64,000 nucleotides of DNA from Cepaea nemoralis. Lineage: Eukaryota > Mollusca > Gastropoda > Stylommatophora > Helicidae. The position numbers were made by a program, and so were the translations under genes. The notes beneath the pieces are model-generated. The model worked only from the letters and a program-made list of their open reading frames with translations. It was not told the DNA's origin and did not search any database. Location: positions 308,501 through 372,500 of the forward strand of contig JACEFZ010016116.1 of assembly GCA_014155875.1 (NCBI GenBank), read 5' to 3'. Below are positions 14,651 to 25,290 of the stretch, piece after piece; within the stretch, counting starts at the first letter, position 1; every line of letters starts with the position of its first letter.

Positions 14651-15193
14651 TGTCAGAATCTCTATGTCTCCAACCGAGATGCAGGAACATCGTTACGCCC
14701 GCCAGGCGAATAGTCTCCAGCCGGGATGCAGTAACATCGTTACGCCCGCCAGGCGAGTACCAGTTACCTGCCCACAGGTTGCTGGCTGACGCGATCGTCA
14801 GCGGTCAGGCAAGGACAAAGCAAGACGCACGCAGTCCTCGTGAAGCCAGTCCACAGGGCAAGCACTGTGTGAGGAAACCGGCAGACTGCTTGGGAACTCG
14901 GACATGACAAGACGTGTGGGTTGAGAAAGGCTTCGTGTAGTTTCTGTGCCCGAAAGTCGAGTGCTTGTATATCTTGTGAGATAGACTGTGATGCTGTGGG
15001 TTTTGTCTGTAAGTGTACTGATGTATTGTATATGTATAGTAATGATCATCACATGCCAAACTAGATCGTATTGCATGTGAATTGTAAATAAATCCATTGA
15101 ACTTAGTGTCATTGTGTGTCAAGTCCAATCATTTTGTACTTGTACTTGTCTCACATATGTTAGGTCCAACGAGCCAGGTTTAAGACCCTGACA
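14651..15193 (+). repeat. 5' LTR (543 bp)
   Basis: It starts TGTCAGAATC and ends GACCCTGACA, giving TG...CA ends with a 6-bp inverted terminal repeat. Near its start it holds two tandem copies of a motif ending CGTTACGCCCGCCAGGCGA; its core CGCCCGCCAGGCG can form a small hairpin. A polyadenylation signal AATAAA lies at 15087-15092. It matches the 3' LTR over its whole length with about seven substitutions. Confidence 0.96.
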
Positions 15194-15872
15194 TGTGTGA
15201 ACGTGGGGCTCGTCCTCATTGAACATACTAACGTAAATTACATGCATTTGATTTTTAAACGTGTAAAACATCTGTGATTGTGTAACTTGTCGCCATTTTG
15301 AACTTGTCGTCAGTTTGACCTTGTCGCCATCTTGTGAACATGATGTCTATGTCCTTACTGAATGTCATCTTGATGTAAGTGATGTGTCATCATAGTTATA
15401 GATTGTTGAAATATATCTAGATTGTATTTGTGAAGTTAGTTGTGGAAAGCAGAAGGTTTGGGAAAGAAAGTGACTTGTGATTTGAAAAAAAATTGTTGAC
15501 CGACGACATTACGACCTACAATTACACTCAACGCCATACAAACCTAATCAAAACTTAGTGACAAGCATACACCTCACACAAAGATAGATTCTAATTTATT
15601 TCCTCCCAAAAAGAAAGCAGGTTTTCTGTGCCATCTGAAACCCTTGCCCGTAGAGGTCATTTGTCCTTGAAGTAGCGACCCTACAGTTCCTAGCCCTGGT
15701 TTGAACCATTCTCCACCGCATCCAGTACACTTGAGTATATTTTTTCTATATACTTTCGGATGCAAATTTGGGCATAAATTGTAAGTTCAACAAGATTGTA
15801 AATTGTTCACGTTACTAACACCTTGTAACAAATTGTGTGTCTGATAACGTATTTTCATTTAAACATTCCATC
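15194..15872 (+). other. 5' untranslated leader of the LTR element
   Basis: About 680 bp between the 5' LTR and the first Gag ATG. Apart from the primer-binding site, no coding sequence is recognised. A packaging signal would be expected here but cannot be identified. Confidence 0.6.
15204..15215 (+). other. Probable primer-binding site (tRNA-Pro-like)
   Basis: TGGGGCTCGTCC, ten bases inside the 5' LTR, resembles the tRNA-Pro primer site (TGGGGGCTCGTCC) with one G fewer. Minus-strand synthesis of the element would start here. The match is by eye. Confidence 0.55.
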
Positions 15873-16931
15873 ATGTCTTCGTTAAACGACTTCATCGAGA
15901 TGGGTTTAAAACTAAAGTTAACGGGTGACGTGTTAACAAAATGGAGTGAAACAAAATATTCGGAATACCACGAACGCGAGGAAAGAGCAGCGGAAAGAGC
16001 ATTAAAGCAGGCAGAGGCAGAAACAGCATCAAAGAAAGCAGATGCTGAAACAGCATCAAAGCAAGCAGAGTTAGAATTGAAGAAGGCAGAAATAGCAGCT
16101 CAAAGCAAACGCGAAGAGCTTGAATTACAACTCAAAATTAAACAGCTTGAAACCGAGACTGCCATAAACAAAGAGTCTAAGAAATCTGAAAGACTGGAAA
16201 AAGAAAACCAGTACAAAAAGTATCAAGGTATTGTAAGAAATTATACCTCAGGTGACTGCATTGCAGCGTTCACCCAAAATTTTGAAACCTTAATGGACCA
16301 TTATCAGGTTCCAGTTTCTGAATGGAACATTATTTATATGAGGAGTTTGTCAGGGGAACCTCTGAAAGTCATAGAGACTATCCCCAAAGACCTCAGAAAA
16401 GATTACCACTATCTAAAGTTGAAAATTATGGCACATTTTATGCTAGATGAGGCAGGATACAGAGAGCAGTTCAGCAAACTGAGTCCAAAACCTACTCAGA
16501 CGTTCTCTGACTATGTCTCTGTAGTCCGAGACGTATTTACAAAATGGCTTTCAGCAGCCAAAGTAAATAAAGACTTTCATAAGTTAGAAGATCTCATCAT
16601 CAGGGATAAAATCATCACATCCCTTCCACCATCATTTTCAAAATTTTTGCAAGAGAATGAATGTACGAGTGTAGAAGAGATTGAGAGACGTGGGTCGGCT
16701 TACTATTCAGCCAATAAACATTGTTTTGCTAGTGAAGCTACTGATACAAACTTCGTAGCAGCTGCTAACTATGAAAAACCTCGATCAGAAACCTACAATA
16801 GGCAAAGAACTTATAAGCCTACTTCTGAGAAATACAATCATTGTAGATTTTGTAACATGTCACACCACCAAGGTGAAATGTGCGATAAGAATCCAGCATA
16901 TCTTACATACTTACAAAACTACAGTAAATAG
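15873..16931 (+). CDS. gag: Gag-like protein of the LTR element
   Basis: A protein of about 352 residues starting at ATG 15873 (MSSLNDFIEMG). The frame is open further upstream, but without an ATG. Residues about 30-125 are a long charged, Ala/Glu/Lys-rich stretch, probably a coiled coil, with the repeated block ADAETASK. The central part (YTSGDCIAAFTQNFETLM through PKDLRKDYHYLK) resembles the capsid-like Gag region of Ty3/gypsy and SCAN/Arc-type proteins. The C-terminus carries one zinc knuckle, CRFCNMSHHQGEMC (Cx2Cx4Hx4C), about 20 residues before the TAG. The end overlaps the Pol frame, which lies in +1 relative to Gag. It should form the particle and bind RNA. The frame is intact. Confidence 0.85.
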   Translation: MSSLNDFIEMGLKLKLTGDVLTKWSETKYSEYHEREERAAERALKQAEAETASKKADAETASKQAELELKKAEIAAQSKREELELQLKIKQLETETAINKESKKSERLEKENQYKKYQGIVRNYTSGDCIAAFTQNFETLMDHYQVPVSEWNIIYMRSLSGEPLKVIETIPKDLRKDYHYLKLKIMAHFMLDEAGYREQFSKLSPKPTQTFSDYVSVVRDVFTKWLSAAKVNKDFHKLEDLIIRDKIITSLPPSFSKFLQENECTSVEEIERRGSAYYSANKHCFASEATDTNFVAAANYEKPRSETYNRQRTYKPTSEKYNHCRFCNMSHHQGEMCDKNPAYLTYLQNYSK

Positions 16932-19900
16932 TCAGGATAAGGAACGTAAATCCTTTAAAAAGGTACGAAAATCCTTCCTTTGTAAAGCGTACGGCCACTG
17001 GCGTCATGCTTGTAAAGGAAGGCAAATGACCAAGAAAGCAAATGCCGCCTTATTTGACAGTTCATCATCAGATGAAGAACATTCAGAAAAACTCCCTGTG
17101 AACTCAGCACAGGCTTTTGACATGTTTAATTCACATAAATGTACTATTTGTAATACCTTTTATGAAGATGGCATTTTAACATGCGGCCACTCCATTCCTA
17201 TTGCCAATGAAGAAGCTAATTTGGTAATAGATTCCAAAGGCAGAATAAACATCCATCAGGGATATGTGAATGGCAAGCCTGCTACAGTACTTCGTGACAC
17301 CGGAAGTTCCCTTATAGGGCTAAAGAGACAGTTCATAATGCCTACAGACTATACAGGCAGACACGTAACATGCAGAAAATTCTCTGGAAATAGTGAAAAG
17401 TACCCATTAGCATGGGCATATATTCAGACACCTTTCCTCACTGGGAAAGTAAAATGCGCTGCATTAACTAACCCTGTGTGTGATATTATCATTGGTAACT
17501 TACCAGAGGTGAATGATATGCCTCATGATATTACATCTGTTTGCATTGATGATAACATAACATCATCACCATCACATGTCATCATTGAAAGTATAGTATC
17601 ACCAGATGAATGTATGGTAGCTAATGGAGCACTAACATCTCATGAATCCATTGACCAAAATGTTTCATCACCATCTGATATCATTGAATGTGTGAACGCA
17701 GTAACCAGATCTACTGCTAGAGTGCAAGATGAAATTAATCAAACTGAGGCTATAGAAATGCTTAGCCCAGTGATACTGCCTCCTAAAACCATGAAGGAGA
17801 ATTTTGTAGCAGCCCAAAAGGCTGATCCTTCATTATCTAAATATTTTAATCTGATCGGCCAAAAGCCAAAGGTAACCAAAAATGCAAGATGGCATTTTGC
17901 TCTGAAAAATTGCATCCTCACCAGGTACTATACCAGAGGTAACAGCACCACAGAGCAAACTGTTTTGCCAATTGAATACCGTAAGCAAGCCTTACATCTT
18001 GCCCATGATATACCTCTTGCAGGGCATATGGCATACTCTAAGACCAGATCAAGATTACTAACACAGTTTTATTGGCCAAGATTCTGCAATGACATTAAGA
18101 AATATTGTAGAAGTTGTGATATCTGCCAAAAACTAGTGAAAAAAGGTAAAAACCCACAGGCCAAATTACAAATTACCGACTTAGCCAGTCGACCTTTTGA
18201 GAAAATATCTGTCGACATAGTGGGCCCTCTGAATCAAGTAACATCCAGAGGGAATAGGTTCATCATTACCATCATTGATTTATGTAGCCGCTGGCCTGAA
18301 GCGATTCCGTTAAAGAACATAACTGCCAATGATATTATGGAAGTTTTCTTCCATATATTTTCACGAATAGGATTTCCAGACACTATCCTATCAGATAGGG
18401 GAAGTCAATTCATTGCAGCATCTACTCAGGCTTTCACCAAAATGTTAGGGGTGAAACAATGTTTCAATTCTCCATACCATCCTCACTCAACTGGAATCAT
18501 CGAAAAGTTTAACGGGGATTTGAAGCATATGCTTGCTAAAGTCACGCAAGAACATCCCAAAAACTGGGACATATATTTGCCCGCTATACTTTTTGCTTAT
18601 CGCGAGGTCCCACATTCTAGTACTGGATTCTCTCCTTTTGAACTTATCTATGGTGCCAAACCACGTGGCCCATTGAGTATCTACCATTCAATGTTAACTG
18701 AAGCCACCCCTGTACTTAAACCCATATCATCATACGTATATGTTACATCATTGCGTGAAAGAATCATCAAATCTTGTACTATTGCAAAAGAAGCACTAAA
18801 ACTATCTGGTGCTACATATAGACAATATGCAGACAAAGGTAACAGGACAATAACGTTGACACCTGGACAGGACGTACTTCTTCTCTTAGCTAGTGACCGA
18901 CACTTATTGACTGACTCTTGGCAAGGACCATTTAAAGTAATAAGACAGATTTCAAATGTAGACTATGAGATTCAAATAAAAGACAAACATAAAATATTCC
19001 ACATCAATATGCTAAGACCATACGACAACAGAGACAACGAACAAGACGATACAACAGCCTGTACAGTGATAATAGACCATGAAGATGACGAAGATAGTGA
19101 CGAAATTCCAACACCTGCATTAGACACGACAAACTGCTTGAAAGAAATCAAAATAAACCCAAATTTAACTCAAGCAGAAACAGACAGTTGCAAACATCTC
19201 ATACAACAGTACAACACCATCTTCTCCAACAACCCAGGACAAACAGAATTAGTACAACATCACATCACGCTCACTTCAAACACACCAATAAAATGCAGAC
19301 CTTACACCATTCCATTGCATTACAAAGAAAACTTACATCAAGAGATCATTAGCTTAGAGAAAAACAACATCATTAGACGATCCCAATCACATTTTTCGTC
19401 TCCAATGGTCATGGTACGCAAAAAGGACAACACGATAAGACTCTGTGTAGACTATCGAAAATTAAATAAAATAACACTTCTAGATCTGGAACCAATGACC
19501 AACTGCGAAGACCTACTGACAGAACTGACAGACTCTAGATATTTTACGAAGTTAGATATGACGAAAGGTTACTGGCAGATAACGGTAGACGAACAGAGCA
19601 GACATCTGACAGCTTTTGCCACACCTTGGGGACTGTACGAATGGTGCAAATTACCATTTGGGCTAGTCAATGCCCCAGCGACATTCGTACGTATGACACG
19701 ACTCTTACTTGTGGACATAACAAACATTATCTGTTACATGGACGACATTTGTGTTCACACAAAGACGATGACAGACCACATAAAGACATTACAGCAGACA
19801 TTTGAACGAATCAGACAGCACGGACTGACTGTGAAGCCGACAAAAGTAGACATAGCCTATCAAGAAATCTCCTTCTTGGGTTATAGAATATCTAATGGCT

Positions 19901-20574
19901 TTGTCACGACAGACGATAACATCGTGTCTAAAATACTGAAACTCTCACTTCCGACTACCAAGAAACAAGTCAGAAGTGTGTTAGGACTATTAAATTATTA
20001 TAGGCAGTTCATACCAGATTTTGCTGAACTGACAGAAAAATTTACTAACCTACTAACGAAAAACCAACCTGAAAAGATTGTAAACAACGAATGCCTAAAA
20101 TTTGCATTCCAGAAAGTGTTATCATATTTTTCTGAGAATAGTTTAAAGAATCCCATTCTCAAATTGCCAAATTTACATATTCCTTTCAGATTACGCACAG
20201 ACGCGAGCTCCGTGGCGATTGGGGCTGTTCTGTTACAGGAACATGACAACATTCTACATCCTGTATACTACGTCTCTAGAAAATTGAAACCAAGAGAACG
20301 CGCTTGGTCCACACCACAATTAGAAGCCCTTGCTCTAGTGGTGGGTATAACTAAATTGTCCAGATTCCTTCTGGGACGGCATTTCATTGTAGAGTCCGAC
20401 AATAGTCCATTAAAATTTATTACTTCAGGAGTGCCAACAAACCAGATGATAGCGCGCTGGTCTCTTTTGCTGCAGGATTACAGCTTTGAAGTTCGACATA
20501 TCGCTGGCAGAACCAACACGATTGCTGATCTTTTGTCCCGTTGTCCGAACGACCCAGTAAGCACTAATGTCTGA
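16771..20574 (+). CDS. pol: Pol polyprotein: protease, integrase, RT, RNase H
   Basis: One uninterrupted frame of 1267 codons, +1 to Gag and overlapping it by about 160 bp, so Pol is probably made by frameshifting; the true N-terminus is not defined. Domains in order: a degenerate knuckle LCKAYGHWRHAC (the expected first Cys reads Ser); aspartic protease with DTGSS (about residue 176); the integrase HHCC zinc site (HLAHD...H, CRSCDIC, about 408-453); the integrase core with Asp in ISVDIVGPL, Asp in SDRGSQF and Glu in TGIIEKFNG, spaced D-35-E (about 481, 542, 578); an acidic linker; RT with LCVDYRKLN, LDMTKGYWQI, PFGLVNAPATF and catalytic YMDD (about 989); and RNase H with RTDASS and VESDNSPL (from about 1142). 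Integrase lies before RT. All catalytic residues seen are present, so the enzyme set looks potentially active. Confidence 0.93.
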   Translation: MKNLDQKPTIGKELISLLLRNTIIVDFVTCHTTKVKCAIRIQHILHTYKTTVNSQDKERKSFKKVRKSFLCKAYGHWRHACKGRQMTKKANAALFDSSSSDEEHSEKLPVNSAQAFDMFNSHKCTICNTFYEDGILTCGHSIPIANEEANLVIDSKGRINIHQGYVNGKPATVLRDTGSSLIGLKRQFIMPTDYTGRHVTCRKFSGNSEKYPLAWAYIQTPFLTGKVKCAALTNPVCDIIIGNLPEVNDMPHDITSVCIDDNITSSPSHVIIESIVSPDECMVANGALTSHESIDQNVSSPSDIIECVNAVTRSTARVQDEINQTEAIEMLSPVILPPKTMKENFVAAQKADPSLSKYFNLIGQKPKVTKNARWHFALKNCILTRYYTRGNSTTEQTVLPIEYRKQALHLAHDIPLAGHMAYSKTRSRLLTQFYWPRFCNDIKKYCRSCDICQKLVKKGKNPQAKLQITDLASRPFEKISVDIVGPLNQVTSRGNRFIITIIDLCSRWPEAIPLKNITANDIMEVFFHIFSRIGFPDTILSDRGSQFIAASTQAFTKMLGVKQCFNSPYHPHSTGIIEKFNGDLKHMLAKVTQEHPKNWDIYLPAILFAYREVPHSSTGFSPFELIYGAKPRGPLSIYHSMLTEATPVLKPISSYVYVTSLRERIIKSCTIAKEALKLSGATYRQYADKGNRTITLTPGQDVLLLLASDRHLLTDSWQGPFKVIRQISNVDYEIQIKDKHKIFHINMLRPYDNRDNEQDDTTACTVIIDHEDDEDSDEIPTPALDTTNCLKEIKINPNLTQAETDSCKHLIQQYNTIFSNNPGQTELVQHHITLTSNTPIKCRPYTIPLHYKENLHQEIISLEKNNIIRRSQSHFSSPMVMVRKKDNTIRLCVDYRKLNKITLLDLEPMTNCEDLLTELTDSRYFTKLDMTKGYWQITVDEQSRHLTAFATPWGLYEWCKLPFGLVNAPATFVRMTRLLLVDITNIICYMDDICVHTKTMTDHIKTLQQTFERIRQHGLTVKPTKVDIAYQEISFLGYRISNGFVTTDDNIVSKILKLSLPTTKKQVRSVLGLLNYYRQFIPDFAELTEKFTNLLTKNQPEKIVNNECLKFAFQKVLSYFSENSLKNPILKLPNLHIPFRLRTDASSVAIGAVLLQEHDNILHPVYYVSRKLKPRERAWSTPQLEALALVVGITKLSRFLLGRHFIVESDNSPLKFITSGVPTNQMIARWSLLLQDYSFEVRHIAGRTNTIADLLSRCPNDPVSTNV

Positions 20575-21887
20575 GTGCAGTGTGTTAGAAAACACTCAGA
20601 CCAACACAGCCATCAATTAAGTTTTTTTCAGAAAAGCTGTGTACATCTATGATGTGATGTGATAGGGTTCATTCCCACTGTAAATATTTTTTTCTTATTT
20701 TATTATTAGTGTAGTAATCGTCTTGAATAATTGTGTAGTGTGTGGTAGAAAGCGAACAATATTAATTGTATATATTATAAAATAAGAACAGTGCCACATG
20801 CGCTATCAACTTACCTCAAGCGAACTAGTCAAGTTATCAGTGGTATCTGCGAGTGGAACATATCCAGTGACATTTTAATCCGTGAACGAAAGAGTGAACT
20901 GAACTTTGACATTTACACCACTGCAGTTAATCAGAATCCAGAAGTTTTCCAGCGAAACAACGAACACATTAACTATCAGAACAATTTCGCATTGCTACAC
21001 CAGAGCGGAACAAGTGTGTGAGAGACTTTTAACAACATCAGCTGTTCGTGTGTACTTCCGGAGAATTTGTAAATTTAGACCAAAAGTAGCAGACGATAAA
21101 CAAAAACCTTAAAAACTTATGACGCTTCTAAAATAATTATGAAACACCAATTTCGAATACACGAATTGTGTATTAATATTTTTCGACTAATGTAATCTTA
21201 GAATCATATCTTGAGTAACTTATTCACACTATCGACATTTTTTCGCTAGTATGGAAAAGCATCAAGCTATGACGCTGAGAAATAGAATAATTGTAATAGT
21301 TTAGATTTGAAATCTTTTGAAATTATGTCCCTTTCATTTTTGTTGTTGTTACTTTATTACACTAAGGGCGGTAAATTGAAATGTATTCAGAGATGTGTTG
21401 TATAAAAATAGCCATTGTGTTGCCAGATTGTCAACACTCCAAGAGGTCATCAGCTGGGTATGGTATAGGGTTACCGAAGTTGTAGACCAACGGAAGAGCT
21501 CCCGGCCAAATGAGGTCGGAACTCGAGCGTTGAATGCGGCTTATAAAAAGTCGTATTACGGTCTTACCTGATGTTTTTTGTTGCAAAAAGCATATTATTT
21601 AGTTTTTTTTAGAGGTTGCGAGGTAGTTGCATTGTTGCTGGTGCTACCGATCTGACTGGGTCAATATTGCAACTCAGGTGATCATCCATCGAGAGGATGA
21701 AACTTGGAAAGTGGTAAAGATTGAACACCACATGACTTAACATACAACTTGCATTTCTTATGTATTTCTATGCCAATGTACATGACAACAGAAAGGTCGA
21801 TTCTGACATGGTTAAAATATAAACCCTGTATCTATGTAGATTATGCATGAAATATAAAATCTTTCATGAATAAACCCCGGGGGAGCG
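20575..21887 (+). other. Non-coding 3' region of the LTR element, with polypurine tract
   Basis: About 1.3 kb between the Pol stop and the 3' LTR. It is AT-rich, with no frame resembling env or any known accessory gene. The polypurine tract is probably the GGGGGAGCG just before 21888. The length is unusual for an element without env. It could hold decayed or unrecognised sequence. Confidence 0.6.
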
Positions 21888-22430
21888 TGTCAGAATCTCT
21901 ATGTCTCCAACCGAGATGCAGGAACATCGTTACGCCCGCCAGGCGAATAGTCTCCAGCCGGGATGCAGTAACATCGTTACGCCCGCCAGGCGAGTACCAG
22001 TTACCTGCCCACAGGTTGCTGGCTGACGCGATCGTCAGCGGTCAGGCAAGGACAAAGCAGGACGCACGCAGTCCTCGTGAAGCCAGTCCACATGGCAAGC
22101 ACTGTGTAAGGAAACCGGCAGACTGCTTGGGAACTCGGACATGACAAGACGTGTGGGTTGAGAAAGGCTTCGTATAGTTTCTGTGCCCGAAAGTCGAGTG
22201 CTTGTATATCTTGTGAGATAGACTGTGATGCTGTGGGTTTTGTCTGTAAGTGTACTGATGTATTGCATATGTATAGTAATGATCATCACATGGCAAACTA
22301 GATCGTATTGCATGTGAATTGTAAATAAATCCATTGAACTTAGTGTCATTGTGTGTCAAGTCTAATCATTTTGTACTTGTACTTGTCTCACATATGTTAG
22401 GTCCAACGAGCCAGGTTTAAGACCCTGACA
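21888..22430 (+). repeat. 3' LTR (543 bp)
   Basis: Same length, ends and internal tandem motif as the 5' LTR. AATAAA lies at 22324-22329. It is followed at once by the second GACTT copy (22431-22435). Confidence 0.96.
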
Positions 22431-22435
22431 GACTT

Positions 22436-23640
22436 AATGAATTGAGGGCTATGGCAGCAACCGGGTTTTGTAAGAGACAGGCTCTTTCAGCAGTTGATAT
22501 TTTTTGTCATTGTGTATGGATTGGGGCTGCTGACAGATCAAAGAGCCAGCTTGAAAGGTTGGAGCGCATACAGAATGCTGCTATGCGGGTAATCCTGAGA
22601 TGCACAAAGGACACACCAATTATATGAATGAGGCATATCCTGGCGCTACCAACAATGACGGATAGGGTCCTTCAGGCCAAATGGTACATGAGAGTTGCTG
22701 CAGATAGGGATCACCCCCTGCATGAAGCCATGGATATGGTCAAGGGTCATAGACTAAGACGAGGCAGGTCCTGGATGGCACAGGCAGAAATATCTATACG
22801 TCAGGTGTGTGATCTAGAGACCATCAATCGTGAAAAAGAGTGGGTTGAAGTACCGGCAGACAGGACGGACTGGCACAATGTAATAGTAACACTGGGTCGT
22901 GAGTGCAGAGAATGGGCAGCGGGCCGCACAGAGTTTGAGGTGCAACAACTGATCCAGAGTAATACACATCAAGGTGACATAGTGATCTATACTGATGGGT
23001 CAGTGGTGAGAAACAGACGGAGTGGTTGGGTTTCATTGCGAAGGCTAATGGACGAGTCTTAAAGAAGGAGAGTATGGCATATGAAGCTACGACCTCCAGC
23101 ATGAGAATGGAGGTGGAAGCAGTCACAGCGGCAAGCCGTTGGTTAGAGGAGACCACTGCAACACACATTGTCTTCATCACGGACTCAAGGAGCATGCTTA
23201 GTAAGGTGGAGAAAGGAATATTTCGTGTGGAATGACTCACCTCGCTTCAGAGGTCACAGATTGTAAGATTTGTATGGAATTTTTGCCCTGGCGGGAATGC
23301 GGGGGAATGAACATGCTATAGGCTGGCAGGGAATGCACCTCTTGGTGGCCGATTACCTATGGACAAGGGAGAGGTGATCGTACGCCTGTGGGACCAGTAG
23401 AGAAGATGGAGGAACAGATTGAGAACCCGTATGTGGAAAGGATGAGATTGCGGGGGATAGGCAGGAGTTCTGGAAGAATATCAAAACTGAGAGGGAAGAC
23501 CAGGAAAACTTTCAATCACATAGCGGTGGGAACGATTAATAGTGTGACTCTTCGCTGGCTGTTGAACGACGGGACGGAGCACGTATGGGAATGTTCTGAG
23601 TGCAGTGATGTCGGTTCTTAACTCAACTCAACCGATCCAT
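22436..23640 (+). pseudogene. LINE-A, 3' part: RT C-terminus and RNase H, decayed
   Basis: This continues the reading frame cut at 14650. After the RT thumb-like region (RIQNAAMRVILRCTKDTP) comes an RNase H domain with the first Asp in IYTDGS (about 22990), Glu in the SMRMEVEAV block (about 23110) and Asp in FITDSRS (about 23180). A fourth region near 23290 keeps shifted traces of a GNEHA motif. The copy is dead: in-frame TGA at 22625-22627, a frameshift near 23025, TGA at 23233-23235 and further shifts. The frame then reads to TLRWLLNDGTEHVWECSECS before the end near 23621. The end ACTCAACTCAAC is shared with fragments at 33.79 kb (+) and 58.4 kb (-). Confidence 0.88.
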
Positions 23641-24590
23641 CCATACATCCATCAATACATTAATCATTAATCCATCCATCCACCCTTCTCTACATCCATT
23701 CATCCATCGACTGATCCATCCATCCGTTCGTCCATTGATCCATCCATCCATCCATCCATCCATCCTTCTGTACATCAATCCATCCGCCCGTCTTTCTGTA
23801 CATCCGTCCGTCCGTCCTTCCATCCATCCATCCTTCTGTACCTCCATAAAGTCTTCTTTACATCCATCCATCTATTAACCATCCTTCCGTTGGTCCTTCC
23901 ATCTATCTATTCATCCATTCATTCGTCCATCCATATATTCACCTATCCATATATACATTAGATAATCCATCTATACATTAGATAATCCATCTATACATTA
24001 GATAATCCATCTATACATTAGATAATCCATCTATACATTCTTCCATCCCTCCCTCCCTCCCTCCCTCTGTCCATTCATATATCCATGTATCCTTTAGTGA
24101 ATCCATCTATACATCCATCCATCCATCTATCGATACATCCATCCATCTACACATTCGACTCTCCATCTATACATTCATCTATCCATCTACACATTCAACA
24201 ATCCATCTATATACCCACTCATCCATCCATCTACACAATTGACACTCCATCTATACATCCATCCAACCATCTACACATTCGACAATACAACCGTCCACCA
24301 ATCCATCCTTACATGCGTGCATGCTTCCATCCGTACATCTATACATCCGTTCATTCATACACCCATCCATTTATCCATCTATACAGCCGTCAATCTATAC
24401 ATCTATCCATCTATACAACCATCCATCTATACATACATCCATCCATACACACATTCATCTATCCGTCGGTATGTCCACTTATCCATTCACTATGCATCCA
24501 TACATCCATACATTCATCTATACATGCGTTCATGCACCCATCCATCTATTCATCCATCCAAATATGCATCCGTTTATCCATGTGAATACA
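23630..24590. repeat. Degenerate (ATCC)n / CATCTATACATC simple repeat
   Basis: A tetranucleotide-based low-complexity tract at the 3' end of LINE-A, with a local 22-bp period around 23950-24030 (ATTAGATAATCCATCTATAC). It may have grown from the LINE tail. Open frames rich in Ile-His-Pro-Ser here are artefacts. Confidence 0.9.
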
Positions 24591-24594
24591 CCTG

Positions 24595-24870
24595 GTTATT
24601 GTACCTAGATATGTCATAACAGGGACACACCTGGTTTTTGTCCCAGATATGTCATAACATGAATGCATTGGATTATTATACCTGGCAGTGTCATGATATG
24701 AACACACCAAGTTATTGTACCTTAATATGACATGAACATCTGGTTATTGTACCTGGTTGTATCATGATATGAACACACGTGGTTATTGTACCTGGATGTA
24801 TCATGATATGAAAACACGTGATTATTGTACCTGGATGTGTCATGATATGAACACACGTGGTTTTGTTATT
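24595..24870. repeat. Minisatellite, about 39-bp unit
   Basis: Six to seven diverged copies containing GGTTATTGTACCTGG, TCATGATATGAACACACGTG or close variants. Part of the GPCR-A intron. The following stretch to about 25125 holds nothing recognised. Confidence 0.85.
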
Positions 24871-25124
24871 TAGACGTGTGACATCGTCTGACCGGCTCCA
24901 TGGCGATGGGGTTATGGTCGCAATTCGTAATCCAGCATACCACGTTCGAAACACAGCTACTAGCGATTTGGCAGCATACCGCCTTGCGTTGGTTTTTTAT
25001 GATACGGTATGGGCGCCGGTCATTCAGTAAGCAATATCAAACTACTGAACGTAAACTTGCCCAGGAATCACGAACAGCCAAATAATGCTGGGGTAAAGGA
25101 TGTGCAATTAACTTGTTTTTATTG

Positions 25125-25290
25125 TATGACAGCAAATTGTAATATCGTATCCACACACTAGATTGGATATATCGTATCAATACACTAGATTGTAATATCG
25201 TATCAATACATTAGATTGTAATATCGTATCAATACACTAGATTGTAATATCGTATCAATACCCTAGATTGTAATATCGTATCCACACACT
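25125..25290. repeat. 26-bp minisatellite, left part
   Basis: Copies of TAGATTGTAATATCGTATCA followed by ATACAC. The same array resumes at 26674, so the intervening LINE was inserted into it. Confidence 0.92.

Larger units (their letters stand above)
14651..22430 (+). mobile_element. Complete Gmr1-like Ty3/gypsy LTR retrotransposon
   Basis: A 7780-bp element with two 543-bp LTRs that begin TGTCAG and end CTGACA, a 5-bp GACTT target duplication, a tRNA-type primer-binding site, Gag (15873-16931) and an uninterrupted Pol frame (16771-20574). The Pol domain order is protease, integrase, reverse transcriptase, RNase H, which is the Ty1/copia order. The RT and RNase H motifs are of Ty3/gypsy type. 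That combination defines the Gmr1 group described from cod and other deuterostomes. The two LTRs differ at about seven positions by eye (about 1.3%), so the insertion is young. No env frame is seen. About 1.3 kb of non-coding sequence lies between pol and the 3' LTR. It sits in a dead LINE within GPCR-A intron sequence. Confidence 0.95.

Noticed and set aside
14650..14907. Small protein frames inside both LTRs (also 21866-22144)
   Set aside because: They are LTR sequence read through and occur identically in both LTRs, with no coding evidence.
20575..21887. An env gene in the LTR element
   Set aside because: Only short frames, with no signal peptide, transmembrane pair or cleavage motif.
24085..24619. 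Ile-His-Pro-Ser-rich proteins in the ATCC tracts (also 12.7 kb and 51.1 kb)
   Set aside because: Tetranucleotide repeats give such frames by chance.
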